64,000 nucleotides of DNA, taken from CAZAYP01 sp964489425 [NCBI: uncultured Verrucomicrobiota bacterium] (GTDB lineage Bacteria; Verrucomicrobiota; Kiritimatiellia; RZYC01). Position numbers and translations under genes: made by a program. The DNA is taken from assembly GCA_964489425.1 (NCBI GenBank), contig CAZAYP010000002.1, forward strand, positions 62,001 to 126,000. Direction: 5' to 3'. This document shows positions 59,230 to 64,000 of the stretch, one piece after another; within the stretch, counting starts at the first letter, position 1; every line of letters begins with the position of its first letter. Under the pieces are notes generated by a model. That model did no database searches. It had not been told where the DNA came from and saw only the letters and a program-made list of their open reading frames with translations.

Positions 59230-60306
59230 ATGAACCGAATACTTTGGGCCGCGGCCTTGGGATGCCTGGGGCTTGCCGCGCATGGCCAGTACGTTCCAGA
59301 CCAGATGAATTACCAGGCGATCCTGACGGACTACCGGGGCCAGGCGGTGACGAGCGTCATTTGCCAGGTCAAGTTCCGGTTGTACGATGAGGCCCAGGGC
59401 GGCAACCTGATATGGGGCGAGACCCTGGCGGTCACGACGACGGTGCGCGGCCTGTTCAGCGTGGTCCTGGGCACGGGCGCCGGCTTGGGCGAACCGACCG
59501 AGGCTACCAACCTGCGCGCCGCCTTCGCCTCCGGAACGCTGGTCGAGCAGCGGTATCTGGAGTTGCAGCCGTACACCCCGGAAGGCACCTTGCAGTCGCC
59601 CATCGCGCCCCGGCAACGGTTCCTGACCGCGCCGTACGTGTTCCAGGCCAACGATGCCCAGGAGGCGCTGGGCAGTTTCCAGGTGCGCGGGGCGCTCTAC
59701 TCGCGCAATGCCGGCACGGACGTGAGCCGGCTGATCATGACCAACGCGGGTAGCTCCATCACGACGTTCGGCGACATGGTGATGGATGGGTCGCAGAAGA
59801 CCGGCACGGCCGTTAACGCGAGTTTCAGCAGCACCACGGCGGTGCACTCGGCGGATGTGGATGCGTTGCGGGTGCATGGCAACCTGGCCGTGAGCCAGAC
59901 CATGACCGTGGGCGGCACGGCGCTGTTTTACCAGGCGGTGTCCGCGGCGGACCCGGTTTTCCAAAAGGGCATGCGGGTGCAAGGGGTGCGCGCCCTGGGC
60001 AAGTACCAGAAGATCGCCAGCAGCACGAACCGCCTGCCCTCGCGCGTGGCGCCGGGCGATGGGTTTGCGTTGATCTATTATAAAACGGATGGTTGGGATA
60101 GCTGCGAGTTGTCCGTTTCCAATCGCAGCATCGGATTTTCCTTGAAACACAAAGTGGATTGCGGCGCCTGCACCACGCACACGCTGCAATTCTATACGAC
60201 TGGCCTTTACCCGATCGCCAAGGGCGACACCTGGTCCGTGCAGTTGCAGGACGGCGGGTCCAGCCATTCGTTGTTCGACGTCTATTGGATCCCGTACGGG
60301 TATTGA
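59230..60306 (+). CDS. Secreted fibre-like protein, paralogue 3
   Basis: A 358-residue exported protein. I chose ATG 59230 (GAGGTG 6 bp upstream, signal peptide 'MNRILWAAALGCLGLAAHG'); an in-frame ATG at 59203 overlaps the previous stop (ATGA) and would add nine basic residues. The head has 'DQMNYQAILTDYRGQAV', 'FRLYDEAQGGNLIWGET' and 'RQRFLTAPYVFQAND', close to paralogue 1. The shaft region (~150-260) and a tip domain with 'GFALIYYKTDGWDS' and 'YPIAKGDTWSVQL' follow, the latter resembling paralogue 2. Ten bases separate it from the giant LamG gene. Confidence 0.75.
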   Translation: MNRILWAAALGCLGLAAHGQYVPDQMNYQAILTDYRGQAVTSVICQVKFRLYDEAQGGNLIWGETLAVTTTVRGLFSVVLGTGAGLGEPTEATNLRAAFASGTLVEQRYLELQPYTPEGTLQSPIAPRQRFLTAPYVFQANDAQEALGSFQVRGALYSRNAGTDVSRLIMTNAGSSITTFGDMVMDGSQKTGTAVNASFSSTTAVHSADVDALRVHGNLAVSQTMTVGGTALFYQAVSAADPVFQKGMRVQGVRALGKYQKIASSTNRLPSRVAPGDGFALIYYKTDGWDSCELSVSNRSIGFSLKHKVDCGACTTHTLQFYTTGLYPIAKGDTWSVQLQDGGSSHSLFDVYWIPYGY

Positions 60307-60317
60307 AGGGAGCGTAT

Positions 60318-63300
60318 ATGAACAGCCTCTATGCCAGGAGGATGCGGTGGAGCCGGGCCTTGGCCCTGGCCGTGACCGGGGTGCTGGCCACCTCTGCGTT
60401 GCAGGCCCAGACCGTGGCTGGCAGTTACTCGGTCCGCCTGCCCACGGTGCTGCCGTTTACCAACGGCAACCCGAACATGACTTCCGTGCCCATTCTCAGC
60501 GGCGGCAACACCGGCGGGGTGAAAGCGACCAATAACCTGGGCGCAGTCAGCCTGCAGTTGCCGCAATCCGCGTTTGGCCAGAACCTGGAGCACCTCGAGC
60601 CGGACGCATACCTTGGCCAGATCCTGCAGCCGCCCGTGTCCTCCAATGGCGTGGGCGTGAACTGGGCGCTCATGACCAACAGTGCATTTATCAATCCGAC
60701 CGGCAACGCGTTCTTCGAGCCCTCCATGGGCGTGATGTATGCGGCGGTCGGCGGCGAGGTGGAAATCCAGTGGCGATTCCTTGACGGGTCCACCCAGGCC
60801 ACGACCTACGTGGTGGAATCGGCGCCGGCCGGCCGGCCCTATCGCGTGTACTGGACCGATCCGCCCTACAATGCCCCCAAGGTGACCTTCAGCGATACCG
60901 TGTTCATCAAGTTCCATTACAACACCCAGGTCTCCGCACCGGTCTACGTGCAGACCACGAATAACGGCGTGGTGAACAGCAACGTGGTGAAAGGCCTCTA
61001 CATCGACTCGGCCAACAGCGTCAATGCCGTGGGCGGCATGCAGGGCATGATTGTCGCGCAATACTTCAAGACCGGGATGTACGATGAGCAGGTCAGCCCG
61101 GAGGCGGTGATTGTCATCGAGGTCATGCCCCCGGACATCCAGACGCTGGACGCCCACCTGGGCACGCGCATCCTCCCGCAGGGCGGCTGGGCTGAGGTCG
61201 ATGAGCTGACGCCCCTGGTCACCGCCGGCCTGGATCCCGAAGCGCCTTACCTGTACCAGCATTCGTCCGCGGACGGGTCGGCGATTCCCAAGCTGGACTG
61301 GCTGTTCCCCGTCCATGGGTCCCGGGCCGATCCCTGGAACATCGAAATCTATTGGGAAGTGCCGGACCTGATGGGCACCCCCTGGTTTTACGAGGTGGAT
61401 TGGTATGCGGCCGACTGGCCGCGCTATTGTTTCCCCTTTGTGCGCGGCGAACCCGATAATCCCGGCGTGCCGTTGTATTTCCCCACAAACCTGACGCCCT
61501 CCCTGGAGGCTTACCAGGACCCGGCCAGCGGCTGCGCCCAAATGCAGGACGCCCAGACCCTCGTGACCATCACCAACGCGGGTCGCTGCCTGGTCCAACT
61601 CACCTCGGCGGACGACAACATCTGGTACCTGCCGTTGCAACTCGTGGGGCGGGCGTCCAAAGGCAGCGACCTCCTGCCGCTGGATTGGTCCATAGGCCGC
61701 GAGATTCAGCCGGTGCCTACGGCGCGTTCGATCCTGTTCGAGGGGGACAGCACGGCCCGCACCACGCTGGAGGCCATGACCCTGGGCAGCAATTTCACGC
61801 TTGAATGCTGGGTCTATGCCGCCAACCTGGACATCCAGAGCAACGCCCAGTTGTGCGTGTTTGACAAAAACCGGCAGGGCGCCGTTGCGTGGAGCAACGA
61901 GGTTACCCTGGCCATCCAGACCGGCGCCAGTGCGGCGCCGGGCACCGTGGTGGCCACCATGGGTTCCGGCAAGGCCAACCCGGCCACCCTGGCCACGCTG
62001 ACCAGCACCAACCGCCTGAGCTCGATGGAGTGGACCCACCTGGCCCTGACGCTGCAGGGGCAGAAGCTGACCATTTACCTTAATGGCGCCAGCGGCGGCC
62101 AGGTGCTGCTGGGGACCAACGGGGTGCGGCAGACCGCGCGGGAGCCCATCTACATCGGGGCCCCGGCCACCACCAACACGGCGCCGTTTGTCGGCATGGT
62201 GGACAATATCCGGGTGTGGAATGCCGCGTTGACCGCGGAGGACATCAATAACTCGATGCTGGGTAATTACCTGGGGATCCCGGTCAGCACCCTGACCAAC
62301 ATGGGCTTGATCGCCTATCTGCCGGTGGACGATGACGACACGTTGTTGCGGCTGTATGACCTGACCGGCCGGCATACGGCCACGGTCCAGAATTGCATGA
62401 TGCCGTATGTCGGCGCCGTGGGCAAGACGTTCGAGCGGAACTATTCGGCCATGCATGGCTACGTGTACCCGCCCTACGGCGTAGACTACAACACCAACTT
62501 CTACACCGAACCATCGGAAGCCGATCCCAATGCGGTCAACGCGATTTTTGCCGTCAACACCAATAATGGCCTGGAAATTTGGTGGTACCAGGCGTTCCAG
62601 GAGCCGGCCATGCCGTCCCCGGTGTACCTCCCCAACTGGGTGCAGCGGTTCGCGAACCATTGGCCCGGGGCCACGGCCAGCCCCCAGATCATTCTCGCCA
62701 GCGGCGCCGGTAGCGCGGCGGGCGGCATCTATGACCAGGGGTTCTACATGGCCATGGATACCAATGACTCGGCCGGCGTGGCCATTCTGCACAAGGGCGA
62801 ATATTTCACCGGCCCGTTCTCGGTGGGCGTCTGGGTTTACGCGCGTTACCTGCCGCCGGCCGGGAAGAAGGAAGTGATCTGCTCGTTCGGCAACCCGCTC
62901 ACGGCCACGTCGGAAGTTGACCGGGTGGCCTTGAGCATCCGTTCCGACGCCCAGTTGGAACTGGCTACGGATACCGGGGGTGCCGTCACGACGCTGGCCG
63001 GCGGTATCTTCGCGACGGGCCGCTGGGTCTACGTCATGGCCATGGTGGATCCGGGCAATGCCCAGTTGTTCCTGGACAACCAACTCCAGGCAACCAGTGC
63101 CAGCCTGCTGATGCCGGAGAACGTGACGCGCACCAACTGCCTGATCGCCTGGTCGGAAACATTGGGCGTGGCGAAGTTCTGGGGCGGCATCGATGAACTG
63201 CGCATCTGGTCCACAACCTTGGACGATCAGGAGCGGCAGGCCGCCATGTACAACGTGGCGAACGGGATGAACACGCTGGAACTGACGACCTATATCCCGT

Positions 63301-64000
63301 TCACCCCGATCAAGGGTCATCTGGTCCAGGATCTGGTAACCGGGTACAAAGGCCTCATGTTGTATGCCACGTTTGCCGAACCCGGCGCGCCGGCCCTGGG
63401 CTCGCGCAAGTACACGCCGCAGGAGCATGCCGGGATCTATTATCAGAACGATAACACGCTTCCGGGCTTCAACCCCAACGAGGAACACGCCCTGCTGAAT
63501 CGCGAGGGCGGTTACGACGTGGCCTATGCATTCCGCAACGACCTCAACCCCGTGTTCGGCGAGTCAGAGCCGTTTGTGCTTGTAAACTACATCGACCAGC
63601 TCACCGGGTTGCCGGCCATGGACGTGCTGCACGTCGCGCGGACCAACGAGATGTACCCGACGTTCGTGGATGCCACCCTCGCCGCGCAGCAGCTCGCCGG
63701 CCCGCATCCGCTGGACCTGGTGCCGTCGCACTGGACCGGCGCCGACATCCACGAGACCGGCCCGGCCTGGCAGTCCAAGCGGACGAAGGCGTGGTACGCC
63801 GTGGCTGGCGGCTCCTCGGCCACGGCCACCGCCAAGGTCGTCATGCGCAACTACTACCCGCAACAACCCGGGTACTGGTTCCCGGGGCTGTCCGCCGGCC
63901 TGCAGCCGGCACTTAACACCCCCATCCCGTGGCTGCCCACCCTGTCGGCCTCCGATTACACCAAGTCCGACTACCCGACCAGCGGCCTGCCGCAGCAGGT
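60318..64000 (+). CDS. Giant secreted LamG protein, 3' end beyond the window
   Basis: The frame is open from ATG 60318 to the last base, at least 1227 residues with no stop. GAAGGGAG lies just upstream and a signal peptide ('MNSLYARRMRWSRALALAVT', cleavage after ALQA) follows. The first ~480 residues are beta-rich without recognisable motifs. Two LamG/ConA-like domains are visible: ~493-645 ('NFTLECWVYAANL', 'WTHLALTLQGQKLTIYLNG', 'VDNIRVWNAALTAEDI') and ~833-972 ('FSVGVWVYARYLP', 'IDELRIWSTTLDDQE'). The later part (~1000-1227) has 'LVNYIDQLTGLPAMDVLHV' and looks like another beta-rich region. It is the last visible gene of the operon and probably its largest product, a surface or matrix protein. 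A long minus-strand open frame covering most of it is a shadow. Confidence 0.82.
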   Translation, partial: MNSLYARRMRWSRALALAVTGVLATSALQAQTVAGSYSVRLPTVLPFTNGNPNMTSVPILSGGNTGGVKATNNLGAVSLQLPQSAFGQNLEHLEPDAYLGQILQPPVSSNGVGVNWALMTNSAFINPTGNAFFEPSMGVMYAAVGGEVEIQWRFLDGSTQATTYVVESAPAGRPYRVYWTDPPYNAPKVTFSDTVFIKFHYNTQVSAPVYVQTTNNGVVNSNVVKGLYIDSANSVNAVGGMQGMIVAQYFKTGMYDEQVSPEAVIVIEVMPPDIQTLDAHLGTRILPQGGWAEVDELTPLVTAGLDPEAPYLYQHSSADGSAIPKLDWLFPVHGSRADPWNIEIYWEVPDLMGTPWFYEVDWYAADWPRYCFPFVRGEPDNPGVPLYFPTNLTPSLEAYQDPASGCAQMQDAQTLVTITNAGRCLVQLTSADDNIWYLPLQLVGRASKGSDLLPLDWSIGREIQPVPTARSILFEGDSTARTTLEAMTLGSNFTLECWVYAANLDIQSNAQLCVFDKNRQGAVAWSNEVTLAIQTGASAAPGTVVATMGSGKANPATLATLTSTNRLSSMEWTHLALTLQGQKLTIYLNGASGGQVLLGTNGVRQTAREPIYIGAPATTNTAPFVGMVDNIRVWNAALTAEDINNSMLGNYLGIPVSTLTNMGLIAYLPVDDDDTLLRLYDLTGRHTATVQNCMMPYVGAVGKTFERNYSAMHGYVYPPYGVDYNTNFYTEPSEADPNAVNAIFAVNTNNGLEIWWYQAFQEPAMPSPVYLPNWVQRFANHWPGATASPQIILASGAGSAAGGIYDQGFYMAMDTNDSAGVAILHKGEYFTGPFSVGVWVYARYLPPAGKKEVICSFGNPLTATSEVDRVALSIRSDAQLELATDTGGAVTTLAGGIFATGRWVYVMAMVDPGNAQLFLDNQLQATSASLLMPENVTRTNCLIAWSETLGVAKFWGGIDELRIWSTTLDDQERQAAMYNVANGMNTLELTTYIPFTPIKGHLVQDLVTGYKGLMLYATFAEPGAPALGSRKYTPQEHAGIYYQNDNTLPGFNPNEEHALLNREGGYDVAYAFRNDLNPVFGESEPFVLVNYIDQLTGLPAMDVLHVARTNEMYPTFVDATLAAQQLAGPHPLDLVPSHWTGADIHETGPAWQSKRTKAWYAVAGGSSATATAKVVMRNYYPQQPGYWFPGLSAGLQPALNTPIPWLPTLSASDYTKSDYPTSGLPQQ

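Noticed and set aside
60282-63488. Minus-strand open frame of ~1068 codons
   Set aside because: It is Arg/Gly/His-rich with no domain pattern and lies antisense to a plus-strand gene that has a signal peptide, LamG domains and an SD. GC-rich third positions of that gene open the shadow frame.

Overview
The window is GC-rich bacterial DNA and looks like a member of the PVC superphylum, most likely Kiritimatiellota or a near relative. This is inference from three things: a 50-codon small basic protein (52660-52812) of the type I know only from Chlamydiae/Verrucomicrobia/Lentisphaerae-like genomes; very large Thr/Asn-rich secreted proteins with LamG, MBG-type and TIG-like modules and 'YRI'-type C-termini; and large extracellular glycosidases. 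No rRNA, tRNA or CRISPR array was seen.

Layout. (1) 1-5950: a tightly overlapping membrane-complex operon, hyfB(partial)-C-E-F-G-I-like. The 'hydrogenase' large subunit lacks all four NiFe-binding cysteines, so it is better read as an energy-converting hydrogenase-related (Ehr) complex than as a hydrogenase. (2) 6215-9678: two tandem secreted Ntn hydrolases of the choloylglycine hydrolase/penicillin V acylase type. The first lacks the cysteine nucleophile. (3) 19002 down to 9921 (minus strand): gingipain-like C25 protease, repeat-rich FG-GAP-like protein, two SAM methyltransferases (one fused to a long TPR-like array) and a TPR-like protein. (4) 19348-21114: SGNH esterase and a YdjM-type membrane protein; 21924-21159 (minus): two STAS anti-sigma-factor antagonists. 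(5) 22133-46053: a secreted GH13 amylase of 1650 aa, a small exported protein, a 2929-aa secreted mosaic protein with 12 MBG-like repeats, and a 2841-aa secreted enzyme carrying a GH13 domain plus a GH57-like domain. (6) 50677-46374 (minus): MEDS-domain sensor and a multi-PAS hybrid histidine kinase. (7) 51114-55106: LamG protein, the small basic protein, FmdB-type zinc ribbon, an Fe-S RecB/Cas4-like nuclease and a lipoprotein. (8) 55368-64000 and beyond: an operon of five secreted proteins, three of them fibre-like paralogues, followed by a giant LamG protein that runs off the window.

Intergenic regions are loaded with several unrelated palindromic repeat families. One 109-212 bp family (copies at 27340, 46188, 52210) has 5-bp target duplications at two copies and an apparent empty site elsewhere in the window, so it behaves as a MITE. 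A second family (9750, 53462) has 18-bp terminal inverted repeats and abuts the stop codons of two genes. Repeat-like DNA has also entered the coding sequence of the hybrid histidine kinase at three places without breaking the frame.

Functionally the window suggests an anaerobic or facultative polysaccharide degrader: starch-active enzymes, esterases, amidases and a protease outside the cytoplasmic membrane, large adhesive or matrix proteins, and a proton- or sodium-pumping membrane redox complex.
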